64,000 nucleotides of DNA, taken from contig CM053327.1 in assembly GCA_028583605.1 (NCBI GenBank), forward strand, positions 35,485,626 through 35,549,625. The letters are read 5' to 3'. Of this stretch, positions 9,981 to 23,060 are shown piece by piece. The translations under genes and the position numbers were made by a program. The notes beneath the pieces were generated by a model. The model was not told the origin of the DNA. It did no database searches and saw only the letters and a program-made list of their open reading frames with translations. This DNA comes from Dastarcus helophoroides. Lineage: Eukaryota; Arthropoda; Insecta; Coleoptera; Bothrideridae. Each line of letters opens with the position of its first letter. The first letter of the stretch is position 1.

Positions 9981-11818
9981 TTAAGAAATGAACTTAGACT
10001 AAATAAAGAGCTCATCAATTTGTGCGCTTAACCGCACACTTAAGTAACATGCTCAGTTCGCATCCTGGTTTTTCGGTCTTGCCCTAGCAGCCTGCAACTT
10101 GGTAACATATTAATCAACTAACACACACACCCTAGGAAACCTATTGACGCCAACTTTACTGCCTTACATGTTTCTTAGTGAATGGCCTGCTTTTTAACGA
10201 GATATTGTAGAACGTCCTTCTTAACATGCTTGTCAACAAAACTAGCCAAGAAAACACCTTGAGCAGCTTCAGTTAATAAAACGCAAACTAGGAGTGGGTT
10301 ACTATAAAAAAGTTGTCAAAGCATGAAAAGTGGTAATTGCAAAAGACTTGACAATAGCGATAAAAAATAAGAGAAGGAAAATAAGAGCATTCGAAAAAAA
10401 AATGGGATTTAAACAGAAAAAGCCTGTTTTGAGTTGAAAACTAAATAAGGATTCCCTTATCTTGGCTATAAGTATTTGTGTGAACTGTAGTTGACTTGTC
10501 ATCCTAAACACTTCACATTTAAAAGAAAGTTGCAATACCATCAAAGCGGCTCATAAACGTCAAATGGACTTTAACTGTATTACTTTCCTCAATTTTCTTG
10601 GTCATAAGACTCTTTCTTTTTTTTTCGTTTTTTATTTGAATTAGGAAACATACTTTAACATTGTCTTATTAAGATATTCTTTGCTTCATATTTTACATAT
10701 TTATTCGAAAATCTCTTCCTCATTTGAAGATTTATTGTTGTCATATATCACGAACCCAGAACGTAAACAACAAGAAGTGGCAAGTACCTTTTAAAAAATC
10801 AAGTTAAACCGAATAAAGAGCTCATCAATTTGTGCGCCTAACCACACACTTAAGTAACATGCTCAGCTCACGTCGCGGTTTTTTGGTCTTGCTCTAGGAG
10901 CCTGCAACTTGGCAACATGTTAATCAACTAACACACACACACTAGGAAACTTATTGACGCCAACTTTACTGCCTTACATGTTTCTTAGTGAATGGCCTGC
11001 TTTTTAACGAGATATTGTGGAACGTCCTTTTTAACATGCTTGTCAACAAAATTAGCCAAGAAAACACCTTGAGCAGCTTCAGTTGATAAAACGCAAGCTG
11101 GGAGTGGGTTACTATAAAAAAGTTGTCAAAGCATGAAAAGTGGTAATTGCAAAAGACTTGACAATAGCGATAAAAAATAAGAGAATAAGCATTCGGATAG
11201 GAATGGGATTTAAACATCAAAAAGTCCGTTTTGGGTTGAAAACTAAATAATGTTTCCCTGCACTTGGCTATAATTATTTGTGTGAACTGTAGTTGACTTG
11301 TCATCCTCAACACTTCACATTTGAAACAAAGTCACAATACCATCAAAGCCGCACATAAACGTCAAATGGACTTTAACCTTATTACTTTTCTCAATTGTCT
11401 TTATCATAAGACTCTTTTCTTTTTTTCGTTTTTTATTTGAGTTAGGAAACATACTTTAACATTGTCTTATTAAGATATTCTTTGCTTCATTTTTTACATA
11501 CTTATTCGAAAATCCCTTCTTTCTTCGAAAATTCATTGTTGTCATATATCACGAACTCAGAACATAAACAACAAGAAGTGACAAGTACATTTTAAGAAAT
11601 GAAGTTAAATTAAATAAAGAGCTCATCAATTTGTGCGCCTAACCACACACTTAAGTAACATGCTCAGCTCACGTCGTGGTTTTCCGGTCTTGCCCTAGGA
11701 GCCTGCAACTTAACAACATATTAACCAACTAAGACACACACTAGGAAACCTATTGATGCCAACTTTGCTGCCTAACTTGTTGCCTAACATGCTTCTTAGT
11801 GAATGGCCTGCTTTTTAA
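9981..11818 (+). repeat. ~805-bp tandem duplication, 2.3 copies
   Basis: The block beginning near AAATAAAGAGCTCATCAATT recurs at 10011, 10821 and 11622 (spacing 810 and 801 bp). The third copy breaks off near 11818 after GAATGGCCTGCTTTTTAACG. Copies differ by scattered substitutions and small indels. Minus-strand open frames at 10302-10544 and 10966-11313 are equivalent positions in successive copies and diverge by frameshift, arguing against coding. Confidence 0.88.
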
Positions 11819-11825
11819 CGAAACT

Positions 11826-12020
11826 AAGTTGGGATATACAACTTCAAGAGCAATCTCAAGAGTGTATCGATCGCCAACATTCGTTAAATGTCCATTTAGC
11901 ATGTAAGAGTGCTCGCGAATGGGTGTTAATATCGTGTCGTTGCATCCCTTATGTATACTGGGGACAAAAATGATAAGCATCAATTTAAACTCAAGACCGA
12001 AACTCGTTTTATTGTGTCCA
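11826..12020 (+). repeat. Dispersed repeat, related to 13520-13870
   Basis: Contains GCTCGCGAATGGGTGTTAAT followed by a diverged stretch (TCGTTGCATCCCTTATGTAT) that reappears at 13540-13595. This is an old dispersed element of unknown class, present here as a partial copy. Confidence 0.6.
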
Positions 12021-12194
12021 TTGAGTTTAAATGCCAAATGTTAATATCATGTCAAAAGATTTAAAATAATGAAAGATTGGGGATAAGTTGAAAGTTGAAG
12101 ATTACATCAAATAAGATTAAGTTAAATTTCAATACCATTTTAAACCTAAAATTTTTAAAAATTAAACTTCAGATCTAGTCCCCTGAAACCAAGA

Positions 12195-12352
12195 AAGATT
12201 AAAATACTTAACAAAGGTTGCTCTAACGTGTTTTGATAGCCATACCTCTCATCTTCAGAGAGATACTAATCTTATCTACAATCTCTCTAAAGATGACAGC
12301 TTGGCTATCAAAACGCGTTAGAGCAACCTTTCTTGTGCTTTTTAATCTTTTT
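12195..12352. repeat. Palindromic MITE-like element with ~70-bp arms
   Basis: The left arm (12195-12264) contains AAAGGTTGCTCTAACGTGTT, TTGATAGCC and ATCTTCAGAGAGAT; the right arm (12281-12352) is its reverse complement with few mismatches, around a 16-base loop. Half-copies of the same family lie at 39719-39764 and 39868-39975, where CCCCTGAAACCAAGAAAGAT precedes the arm just as at 12180. It is non-coding, so presumably a non-autonomous element. Confidence 0.85.
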
Positions 12353-13520
12353 TTAAAACCTAAAATTACTACATTCTTCCCAAAATCTTACCAAAAAAGT
12401 TGGAAAGATTAAGTTTGATCTTTAAATCTCGATTTGACGAAAGTTTTCTTTTTGAAATATTTACCATTATTTAGTTTAACTGAAGTTAAGCTTGTAATAA
12501 TGTAATATCCTGAAATTCGTTTAATTTCAGTATTTTCTAAAGTCGGATCCTCAGGAGCTGTCATGTGCATTTCACACAAAAAACGAAATCTTCTCTAATA
12601 CGCATCTTAAGAATTTAGCCTTCGCGGCGTTTTTACATCGATACAAATAGCTCCCTCTAAAAAAGCGCCCCCTACTTTCGTACACCTTATGGCGAGAATT
12701 TTGAGAGCCAACATTTCGAACCTCGGCGCTTTTTCTTTTTAATGGAGTGTGAAATCCATTTTGCCTCCTGCATACAATATAAGCTTATACCTCGGAAAAA
12801 TAAAGAACACTTTTCCCCCGTTTTTCCGTGCAACACGAAAGGCTGTATTTTCGTCGGTATTAATTTTATTACGTCTCTCGGGGCGATGGGATGATTTAAT
12901 TCGCAAAATATTATCGATTTATTGCAGTGGATTTGGCACTCGGTTCACATTCAAATGCGATTCGGTCAAATCGAATTAACTTAAAGCGAAATAATTGCTC
13001 AAGACACTATACGTGCTGCATAAAAATGGAGTACTGGGAATATTTATAAAAGGCGGGAGTGCTTTGGCGAGTCGGAGCCAATTAAAAATGTTACACCAAC
13101 CGTAAATATACATATTTGCGTTCAATGCAAATTGCTTCGTTAAATTAGACGAAAGTTAAGTCACGTAGACTCTTCCTTTGCAGGTTAAAATTAAAAATAT
13201 TTACTTCTTATTTACTTTGCGAATAAGGAGACTTCTGGGACGGATTTCTACAAGGGCTGGATTCGTTAGGAGCGCCCAACGATTTTGCCATTTTTTCGAT
13301 GTCATATTTTGGATGCTTCGTCACCAAAATAAACAAGTAAAAAGTACAAAAAAATAACTAATACAACCACCTTTCTAAACAACAACAGATTTGCTGGAAA
13401 CAAGTATTAACTGAAAATTGTAACAAACGCATAAGCAATATGAAAGCTTAGCGAGACCAAGTCGAGAAATACAAAGCTATCTCGAGAAAATCATTTCTGC
13501 TAACACACCCAATTGTTCTT
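12353..13520. other. Unassigned; higher-complexity island at about 12560-13260
   Basis: No gene is recognised. The stretch at about 12560-13260 is richer in G and C and free of the local repeats, with many TAAT/ATTA cores and an ATGCAAAT octamer near 13125. That look is typical of conserved non-coding intron sequence, but conservation cannot be judged here. The 76-codon frame at 12749-12979 shows no recognisable protein. Confidence 0.35.
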
Positions 13521-13870
13521 TCAAATTGATTAGGTAAGAGTTCTCGCGAATGGGTGTTAATATCGCAACGTTGCATTCCTTACGTGTATTAATGGACAAA
13601 ACTGGTCACCCTCAAATTCAAACCCAAGACGCGAATGTAATCTCGTTTTTGTACCTTTGTCGACATAAAACGCTAAACTTTAGTTTGCCTTATGGATAAT
13701 CTCTGCCTTTGTATTTTTAAGAGAGTAAAGAGCTCAAAAATAACGAAAGCAAGATGGTCACCCTCACAGATAAGTGTAAAATACTCTTGTGACCCCCTAC
13801 CTTTGATAAAATGCCGCTCTTTAGTGCTGCCAAAAAATTAAAGATCCTCAATTAAATATATTTGATGCAA
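13520..13870 (+). repeat. Dispersed repeat, fullest copy of an unknown family
   Basis: The left part (TCTCGCGAATGGGTGTTAAT) matches 11900-11930; the right part (GAGAGTAAAGAGCTCAAAAATAACGAAA and onward, with a CCCCTACC motif) matches 16215-16400 with divergence. No coding frame was seen. Confidence 0.6.
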
Positions 13871-14017
13871 TAAATCAAAAATAACTTCAAAACATCGATC
13901 AAAACCTTAAGGTCACTAGCGAGACAGTCAAAATGTCTATCTTTGGTTATTTTGAGTTTAAACATTTAATTTTTTGCTAAAGTTTTTGGGACTAGGTTCG
14001 AAAAAATATTTGTTTTA

Positions 14018-14075
14018 AAATTTCTGGTCATGTGCCAAAATTAAAACTTATAATTTTGGCACACGACTAGAAATT
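14018..14075. repeat. Short hairpin, ~24-bp stem
   Basis: TTTCTGGTCATGTGCCAAAA pairs with TTTTGGCACACGACTAGAAA across a 9-base A/T loop, with three mismatches or wobbles. It lies in otherwise unassigned intron sequence. Confidence 0.7.
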
Positions 14076-14079
14076 GGAA

Positions 14080-16215
14080 CTTCCTAATTATTTTGTAAAA
14101 AAAATATAAAATACAAATCTTGTCCCCTGTCAATCTTTGAAGTAAACAAAGACCAGTCATTTCCACAAAAAAAATTATTTTGTATTAACTGATATTACTT
14201 ATATTTTCTGAAGGGAATATTCTGCAGATTGGGTTTGAAATTTTTACTTTTAATTAGAAATTTTCAACTTGTATGACAATTTTGAATTTCGGGGGAAAAT
14301 TCTTAGAAAAATCGCGGGACGAAATCGGTAACCCTCCAGATCAAACCCAAAGCCTGTTTCGTTGCGTTGGTCTCGGATGCAGATTATTTTTCGCTGACGA
14401 TTTCAGAGGCCAAGAGGGTGACTTCCGAGGCGAGTAAAGCACCTAAGCGGGGACAGTATTAACATTTTAGTCCTTCGTGTCCCACTGAAATATAAGCCAG
14501 GCTTAAGGGATAAAGTGGAATTAGAACAGCGATTGGTGCTGTTATGTTACCGAGTAAAACAAATAATGCTTATTTGCATTTTATGCAGATCGTAATCTGA
14601 AGCAATGGTTTTTCGTTTGTGTTAAACTTTATTTATGTCTTTGGGATCTTTTACTGTTGTATGATTTACGACGACCACGTCGGTTTAAGTGCCCCAAAAT
14701 GGCAGATTAAAACTTTGGAACTTGGCAAAAGCTTTAAACAGACTTAGTTTGTGGTCAGTTAAAGCACATTGAAATATAGGTTGAAGCTGAGGCAGAGTAG
14801 CAAATTGTTGTCGTATTTATACATTGTGGCCAGTTAAGCATAACAAATGAAAGTCACATAAAAAATTAACATCTAAAATTAACTCAGAGGGTAAGCGCCC
14901 GAAGCGACGTAAAATTTTCTCCTCGTTTCACAAATAAAACAAATCACAATACTTTAATTATAAAATTTTGCTTGAGCTTGTTATTGTAGACTGTAATATT
15001 AAGCCCGTTACCAAAACATTTTATGTGGGGGCTACCCAATATAACATCAAAGAGATTATACCTCTTTACGATTAACTCATCTCAAAAAACTTTAAAAACT
15101 TCGTTCGTGGTAAAATCATCAATAAGGTCTGGCGCCATTCTCCACTAAATTACCAAAAATCGTATTGTGTAATTTCACAAGATTTATATTATTCCGTAGC
15201 GTCGAAATACAATAAGGATGTCGAGACTTACGTGTCGGCATCGAACTTCTGGAACTATAGATGAGTTCCATAAAATATTTGTATTCAGTAAATAATATGA
15301 GAACCGAAGCTGAGAGCGTCTCAAGTTGAAAAATATTCTTTTGTGTAACGAACTTTTAAACATAAATATGAGGGTCTCTAACCTCTCGAGTGTATTTGGA
15401 GCGAACGAAAGGAATATGGCCCCTTAAGGTTGAATAGAGCCGAATAAAGATTTCGCGGCGGTTAAAGCATCGATACAACCAAAGTGCGTTGTAATTTGAG
15501 CCTGTTATGGGCAGGCAGTTTCGACAAAATGATCGATGGAGCTGTTATATGAAAATATTAAGCGGTTGAAGGCGGGCGATTGTGCATGTTAATACATTAT
15601 ATGCTCATCAAAAAACCAAAGTCATCTCTCGCCAAGGCTTGCTGAGAAGGCAAAAATATGTTTTGTACATTTTTCAGGTTAAAATGGGTTCTGAGTTTAA
15701 AGATTGAAGTTGCATAATGCACGTATGCACCTCTTTAAGATCTGAAAATAAGCATTTTTAGTTTAAGGATAAAAGATAAAAAAATTAAAATTTGTGTTCT
15801 ATTTCTCATCATCAACAAATTAGCCAGTTTTAGGGAATGGAATGATTCGTTAATAGAAGATTGATTTATTCACACAGTAGCTAACATTACTGTTTTTCAA
15901 GATTATTTGGAATTTAAGATAAAACATTTTAAAAATAACTAAATATTTCAAAATTAATCCACAATAGTTTTAAATATTTTTAAAGAAATTTTCTTTCCTT
16001 GTGAATATTTTCAATTCGTTGTACAACATTTTGTTTATTGTGCCTTATAACAAATTATCATATTTTATTTTAGCTAATAAACATTATTTTTTGTATAATT
16101 TTAATATAAAATTTTCTTTGAAGCAAAGATTGTTGTACGGCTGTGGTAAGCTATATTTTAAGGCGCACTTTCTTTCTTCTTACAAATTTGTACCTTGCCA
16201 TGTGTATAGTTTGCT
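14080..16215. other. Unassigned intron sequence
   Basis: No gene, repeat array or clear mobile element was recognised. A weak relative of the 13600 repeat (AACCCTCCAGATCAAACCCA) occurs near 14330. The frame at 16001-16225 is AT-driven and has no motif. Confidence 0.35.
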
Positions 16216-16400
16216 TTATAGATAATCAATTCCTGCCTTTTTATTAGTAAAAGAGTAAGGTAAGGAGCTTAAAAATAACGAAACTACGACAATCATCGTC
16301 ACAGATGAGTGTAAAGTAATTCTCCAGCCCCTACCCATGATAAAAGGCAACTCTCTAGGGGTGCTTAAGCATTAAGCAACCTAACTTACAGACTTTTGAT
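16215..16400 (+). repeat. Partial copy of the 13520-13870 repeat
   Basis: Shares GATAAT, AAAGAGTAAGG, AAAAATAACGAAA, CACAGATGAGTGTAAA and the CCCCTACC(C/T) block in the same order as 13695-13830, with many differences. Confidence 0.55.
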
Positions 16401-16489
16401 GCAATAAATTAAAAATAGTTTAAAAACATTAATCAGGATCTTCGGCAGGCAACCCATAAATCTACAATGTGCATTTTCCGCTAACAAGA

Positions 16490-19400
16490 GAACAGGATCA
16501 GATAAAGACTCTATTTAGACGAATTTTGAACAACAAAAAATCGAAATTTTGAAAAGAAGACGAATTTCGAGAAAAGGACGAATTTCGAGGAAAAAGTCAA
16601 AATGATCAGAGACTAGCGAATTTTGGACAAAAGTGAAAATTTTTCAAAAATGTTTGGGAAAAAATGAGACAAATTTTAATACAAGAGCCAACATTTCAAA
16701 ACAAAAAAACAATTTTGGGGATAAATCCAAATTTCCAAACAAAAACGTATTTGGAAAAATCCCAATTTTGAGAAAAAGCCCAAAGTTTAAAACCAAATTT
16801 CCCAGAGAGCTAAATTATGAGAAGAAAATAAAAAATTTAGAAATAAAAAAACTTGAGATTTGAAGGATCATAAAATTAGAAATTTTGTAAAGACGATTTT
16901 GAGAAAAATGTTGAAATTTCTAGAAAAATATTAAAATTTGTAGAAAAAAAAATTTTAAGAAGAAAGTCTAAATTTCCAAAATTTTAAGCTTTTAGTCGAA
17001 ATTTCTTCTAAAATATCGAAATTTTTAGAAAAATATACCTAAAATAACGGTCGACTGCCAACATTTTTTAAAGAAAGTCAATTTTAAGAAAATGTCGAAT
17101 TTTGGAACAAAATTGAAAGAGAACGAATGAAACGAATCGAAAATTCCGAAGACGTATTTCGAGCAAAAAACTTCAAGAAAACGACAAACATTCTCCACAG
17201 AAGGTTAAATTTTATAACAAATTTTAAGAATGAAAAAGACAAATTTTGAACAAGAAAAAAATCGAAATTTCGAGAAAAAGACTAATTTCGGGAAAAAGAC
17301 GAATTTCGAGGAAAAAATCCAAATGATAAGAGACTATCAAATTTTGGACAAAAGTAAAAATTTTCCAATCATGTTTGGGGAAAAAATGAGACAAATTTTA
17401 ATACAAGAGTCAATATTTCAAAACGAAAAAACAATTTTGAGGAGTAATCCAAATTTCGAGACAAAAGACGTATTTGAAAAAATCCCAATTTCGAGAATGA
17501 GGCCAAAGTTTAAAACCAAATTTTCCAGAGAAAAGAAAATAAAAAATTTCGAACTTGAGATTTGTAGGATCATAAAATTGGAAATTTCAAAAAGACGATA
17601 TTGAAATTTTGAGAAAAAAAGATAAATTTTAAGGCAAAAGTTTAAATTTCAAAAATTTGAGGAATTTAGTCAAAATGTCTTCTAAAATATCAAAATTTTT
17701 AGAAAAATAAAACTAAAATAACGGAATTTCAAAAACAAAATGACATTTCAAAAAAAACGATTGAAATTTCGACGGTCCACTACCAACATTTTCCAAAGAA
17801 AGTAAATTTTAAGAAAATGTCGAATTTGGAACAAAATAAAAATTGGAGAATGAATGAAACGAATCGAAAATTCCGAAAACGTATTTCGAGCTTTTTCTCG
17901 AAGAAAACTCCAAGAAAACGATAAACATTCTCCACAGAAGGTTGAATTTTGAAAAAGTCAAATTTTGAGAATAAAAACATCGAAATAATCAGAGACTATC
18001 GAATTTTGGACAAAAGTAAAAATTTTCCAAAAATTTTTGGGGAAAAAATGAGACATTTTAATACAAGTCAACATTTCAAAACAAACAAACAATTTTGAGG
18101 ATAAATTCAAATTTCCAAACAAAAACATATTTGGAAAAATCCCAATTTCGGGAAAAAGGCCAATGTTTCAAACCAAATTTCCCAGAGAGTCAAATTATGA
18201 GAAGAAAATAAAAAATTTGAAAATAAAAAAACTTGAGATTTGTAGGATCATAAAATTACAAATTTTGGAAAGACGATTTTGAGAAAAATGTGAAATTTCG
18301 AGAAAAATATTGAAATTTTTATAAAAAAAAGTACATTTCAAGCAGAGAGTCTAAATTTCCAAGATTTAAAAAATTTAGTCAAAATGTCTTCTGAAATATA
18401 AAAATTCTTAGAAAAATAAACCTAAAATAACGGAATTTCGAAAACAAAGTGACATTTCGAGAAAAAACCATCGAAATTTCGACGGTTGACTGCCAACATT
18501 TTCCAAAGACAGTCAGTTTTAAGAAAATGTTGAATTTTGGAACAAAATGTAAATTTGAAAACGAATTAAACGAATCGAAAATTCCGAAGACGTGTTTTGA
18601 TCAAAAAACTCTAAGAAAACGACAAACATTTTCCACAGAAGGTTAAATTTTAAAAAAAGTCAAATTTTAAGAATGAAAAAGACAAATTATGAACAACAAA
18701 AAAATCGAAATTTCGAGAAAAAGACGTATTTCGAGAAAAAGACGAATTTTGAGGAAAAAATCAAAATAATCGGAGAATCTTGAATTTTGGACAAAGGTGA
18801 AAATTTTCCCAAAATTTTTGGGGAAAAAATGAGACAAATTTCAATACAAGAGTCAACATTTCAAAACCAAAAAACAATTTGGAGGATAAATCCAAATTTA
18901 CAAACAAAAACTTATTTGGAAAAATCCCAATTTCAAGAAAAAGGCCAAATTTTAAATCCAAATTTCCCAGAGTCAAATTATGAAAAGAAAATAAAAAATT
19001 TGAAAATAAAAAAACTTGAGATTTGTAGGATCATAAAGTCAGAAATTTTGGAAAGACGATTTTCAGAAAAATGTTGAAATTTCGAGAAAAATATTGAAAT
19101 TTTGAGAAAAAATAGATAAATTTCAAGGAGAAAGTCTAAATATTAACATTTTGAGAAATTTAGTCAAAATGTCTTCTAAAATATCGAAATTTTTAGAAAA
19201 ATAAACCTATAACAACGGAATTTCGAAAACGAATTGACATTTCAAGAAAAAACGATCGAAATTTCGACGGTCGACTGCCAATATTTTTCAAAGAAAGTCA
19301 ATTTTAAGAAAATGTTGAATTTTGGAACAAAATGGAAATTTGAGAACGAATGAAACGAATTGAAAATTCCGAAGATGTATTTCGAGCAAAAAACTGCAAG

Positions 19401-22400
19401 AAAACGATAAACATTCTCCCCAGAAGGTTACATTTTGAAACAAATTTTGAGAATAAAAAAGACGAATTTTGAACAAGAAAAATATCAAAATTTCGAGAAA
19501 AAGACGTACTTTGAGAAAAAGACGAATTTTGAGGAAAAAATCAGAATAATCAGAGACTATTGAATTTTGGACAAAAGTGAAAATTTTCTAAAAATTTTTG
19601 GGGAACAAATGAGACAAAATTTAATACAAGAGTCAACATTTCAGAACAAAAAAACGATTTTAAAGATAAATCCAAATTTCCAAACAAAAACGTATTTGGA
19701 AAAATTCCAATTTCGAGAAAAAGGCCAAAGTTTAAAACCAAATTTCCCAGAAAGTCAAATTATGAGAAGAAAATAAAAAAAATTAAAATAAAATACTTGA
19801 AATTTGTAGGATCATAAAATAAAAAATTTTGAGAAGACGATTTTGAGAAAAATGTTGAAATTTCGAAAAAAATATTGAAATTTTGAGAAAAAAAAAGATA
19901 AATTTCAAGGAGAAAGTTTAAATCTCAAAAATTTAAAGAATTTAGTTAAAATGTCTTCTAAAATATCGAAATTTTTAGAAAAATAAAACTAAAATAGCGG
20001 AATTTCGAAAACAAAGTGACATTTCGACATAAAAAAACTTGAGATTTGTAGGATCATAAAATTAAAAATTTTGAAAAGACGATTTTAAGAAAAATATTAA
20101 AATTTCGGGAAAAATATTGAAATTATGAGAAAAAAAAGATAAATTACAAGGAGAAAGTCTAAATTTCCAAAATTTGAGGAATTTAGTCAAAATGTCTTCT
20201 AAAATATCAAAATTTTTAGAAAAATAAAACTAAAATAACGGAATTTCAAAAACAAAGTGACATTCCCAAAAAAACGATTGAAATTTCGACGGTCGACCGC
20301 CAACATTTTTCAAAGAAAGTCAATTTTAAGAAAATGTTGAATTTTGAAACAAAATGGAAATTTGAGAACGAATGAAACGAATCTAAGATTCCGAAGAGGT
20401 GTTTCAAGCAAAAAACTTCAAGAAAACGATGAACATTTCCTACAAAAGGTTAAATTTTGAAAAAAGTCAAATTTTGAAAATAAAAAAGATGAATTATGAA
20501 CAAACAACAATCGAAATTTTGAGAAAAAGGCTTATTTCGAGAAAAAGACGAATTTCGAGGAACACATTGAAATGATCAAAGACTATCGAATTTTGGACAA
20601 AAGTGAAAATTTGCCAAAAATGTTTGGGGAACAAATGAGACAAAATTTAATACAAGAATCAACATTTCAGAACAAAAAAACAATTTTGAGGATAAATCCA
20701 AATTTCCAAACAAAACGTATTTGGAAAAATCCCAATTTCGAGAAAAAGGCCAAAGTTTAACACCAAATTTTCCAGAGAATCAAATTATGATAGGAGAAAA
20801 TAAAAAATTTGGAAATAAAAAAATTTGAGATTTGTAGGATCATAAAATTAGAAATTTTCAAAAGACGATTTTGAGAAAAATGTTGAAATTTCGAGAGAAA
20901 TATTGAAATTTTTAGAAAAAAAGATACATTATAGGGAGAAAGTCTAAAATTCCAAATTTTTAAGCATTTAGTCAAAATTTCTTCTAAAATATCGAAATTT
21001 AAAAAAAAGTAAACCTAAAATACCGGAATTTGGAAAACAAAGTGATATTTCGAGAAAAAACCATCGAAATTTCGACAATCGACTGCCAACATTTTCTAAA
21101 GAAAGTCAATTTTAAGAAAGTGTCGAATTTTGGAACAAAATGGAAATTTGAGAATGAATGAAACGAATCGAAAATTCCGAAGACGTATTTCGAGCAAAAA
21201 ACTTCAAGAAAACATAAACATTCTCCACAGAAGGTTAAATTTTGAAAAAAATTAAATTTTGAGAATAAAAAAGACAAATTATGAATAAACAAAAAATCGA
21301 AATTTCGAGAAAAAGACGAATTTCGAGGAAAAGACGAATTTTGAGAAAAAGACGAATTTCGAGGAAAAAATCAAAATAATCAGAGACTATTGAATTTTGG
21401 ACAAAAGTAAAAATTTTCCAACAATCTTTGGGGAAAAAATGAGACAAATTTTAATACAAAAGTCAATATTTCAAAACAAAAAAACAATTATGAGGATAAA
21501 TCCAAATTTCCAAACAAAAACGTTTTTGGAAAAATCCCAATTTCGAGAAAAAGGTCAAAGTTTAGAACCAAATTTCCCAGAGAGTGAAATTAGGACAAGG
21601 AAATAAAAAATTTGGAAAAAAGCAAACTTGAGATTTGCAGGATCATAAAATTAGAAATTTCGAAAATATGATTTTGAGAAAAATGTTCAAGTTTCGAGAA
21701 AAATATTGAACTGTTAAGAAAAAAAAGATAAATTTTAAGGAGAAAGCCTAAATTTCAAAAATTTGAGAAATTTAGTCAAAATGTCTTCTAAAATATCGAA
21801 ATTTATAGAAAAATAAAACTAAAACAACGGAATCTCGAAAACAAATTGACATTTCGACAGTCGACTGCCAATATTTCCCAAAGAAAGTCAATTTTAAGAA
21901 AATGTTGAATTTTGGAACAAAATGAAAATTTGAGAACGAATGAAACGAATCGAAAATTCCAAAGACTTATTTCGAGCAAAAAACTCCAAGAAAACGATAA
22001 ACATTTTCCACTGAAGGTTAAATTTTGAAACAAATTTTGAGAATGAAAAAGACGAATTTTGAGAAAAAGACGAATTTCCAGGAAAAAATCGAAATAATCA
22101 AAGAATATCGAATTTTGGACAAAAGTGAAAATTTTCTAAACATTTTTGGGGAACAAATGAGACAAAATTTAATACAAGAGTCAACATTTTAGAACAAAAA
22201 AACAATTTTGAGGATAAATCCAAATTTCCAAACAAAAATGTATTTGGAAAAATCCCAATTTCGAGAAAAAGGCCAAAGTTTAGAACCAAATTTCTCAGAG
22301 AGTCAAATTATGAGAAGAAAATAAAACATTTGGAAATAAAAAACTTGAGATTTGTTGGATCATAAAATTAGGAATTTTGAAAAGATGATTTTAAGAAAAA

Positions 22401-22528
22401 TGTTGAAATTTCGAGAAAAATATTGAAATTTTGAGAAAAAAAGGTAAATTTCAAGGAGAAAGTCTAAATTTCCAAAATTTTAGGAATTTAGTCAAAATGT
22501 CTTCTAAAATATCGAAATTTTTAGAAAA
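16490..22528 (+). repeat. Large tandem repeat, about eight ~0.7-1.0-kb units
   Basis: A landmark (AATTTTGGACAAAAGTGAAAA then GAGACAAATTTTAATACAAG) recurs near 16619, 17341, 18000, 18783, 19563, 20589, 21393 and 22112, spacing about 660-1,030 bp. A second landmark (GACTGCCAACATTTT) recurs in the same order. Each unit is itself built of short gacgaatttcgagaaaaa-type subunits. The longest interval (about 1,020) contains an extra ~240-bp duplication (TTGAGATTTGTAGGATCATAAA at 19796 and 20038). Open frames of 60-125 codons occur on both strands at the same place in each unit, which points to composition rather than coding. The right edge is abrupt at about 22528. Confidence 0.9.
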
Positions 22529-22846
22529 ATACTACTACTCTAGCGACAAGTCAATGGTAAAAGTCGTCAGAAACATACGATAGATTCAAATGAAACCGAT
22601 GATGAAGCAATCGTCATGAAACCTAATGAATTGCAGCCACCAATGGCACTAGAGATTGTTCACTTTACAATCATTACAACGTCTTTCATTATCTTCAGGA
22701 ATTTCAAAGAAATTTTACTTAATCTTTGCTTTTTTTAAACTTCTGTTGTCTATCTGCCAAGTGCCAGTCAACTGCTAGGTACAGAAATGGGATATAGCCT
22801 TGGTGAATACATCAATTGTCCATTTGGTTAAATACCCCTTTACCTT
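22529..22846. other. Unassigned sequence between repeat array and MITE-like element
   Basis: Single-copy-looking sequence immediately after the abrupt array edge. No coding frame or RNA gene recognised. Confidence 0.35.
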
Positions 22847-22848
22847 AC

Positions 22849-23060
22849 GCAAGTAGAATGCAACCTAGATTACAGTAGCCTTCTAAGTGAGTGTACTATA
22901 GAATAGGTTGCCGAACAGTTAAACCACAAACGCTTAGCAAAGTGGTGGCTCTCTAGGGAGGTCCCAGAAGACTAGATTCTATATCCCAAGCCAATAGATC
23001 TGAACATTCATTAGATTCAGAGGTCTTTGGTTTCCAAACTCAAAATCTAATGAATGTTTA
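22849..23060 (+). repeat. Diverged copy of the 37640-38055 palindromic element
   Basis: Starts GCAAGTAGAATGCAACCTAG, the same terminal sequence as the 37.6-kb element. It continues with CTCTCTAGGGAGGTCCCAGA and ATTCATTAGATTC, which match that element's interior in order. The right end is not clear. It appears older than the 37-kb copies. Confidence 0.65.

Noticed and set aside
10302..11313. Paired minus-strand frames of 80 and 115 codons
   Set aside because: They are equivalent parts of the 805-bp tandem copies and diverge by frameshift rather than by synonymous change.
16633..22289. Repeated 60-125-codon frames in the large tandem array
   Set aside because: Frames are open on both strands at the same places and differ in frame between units; this follows from AT-rich, stop-poor composition.
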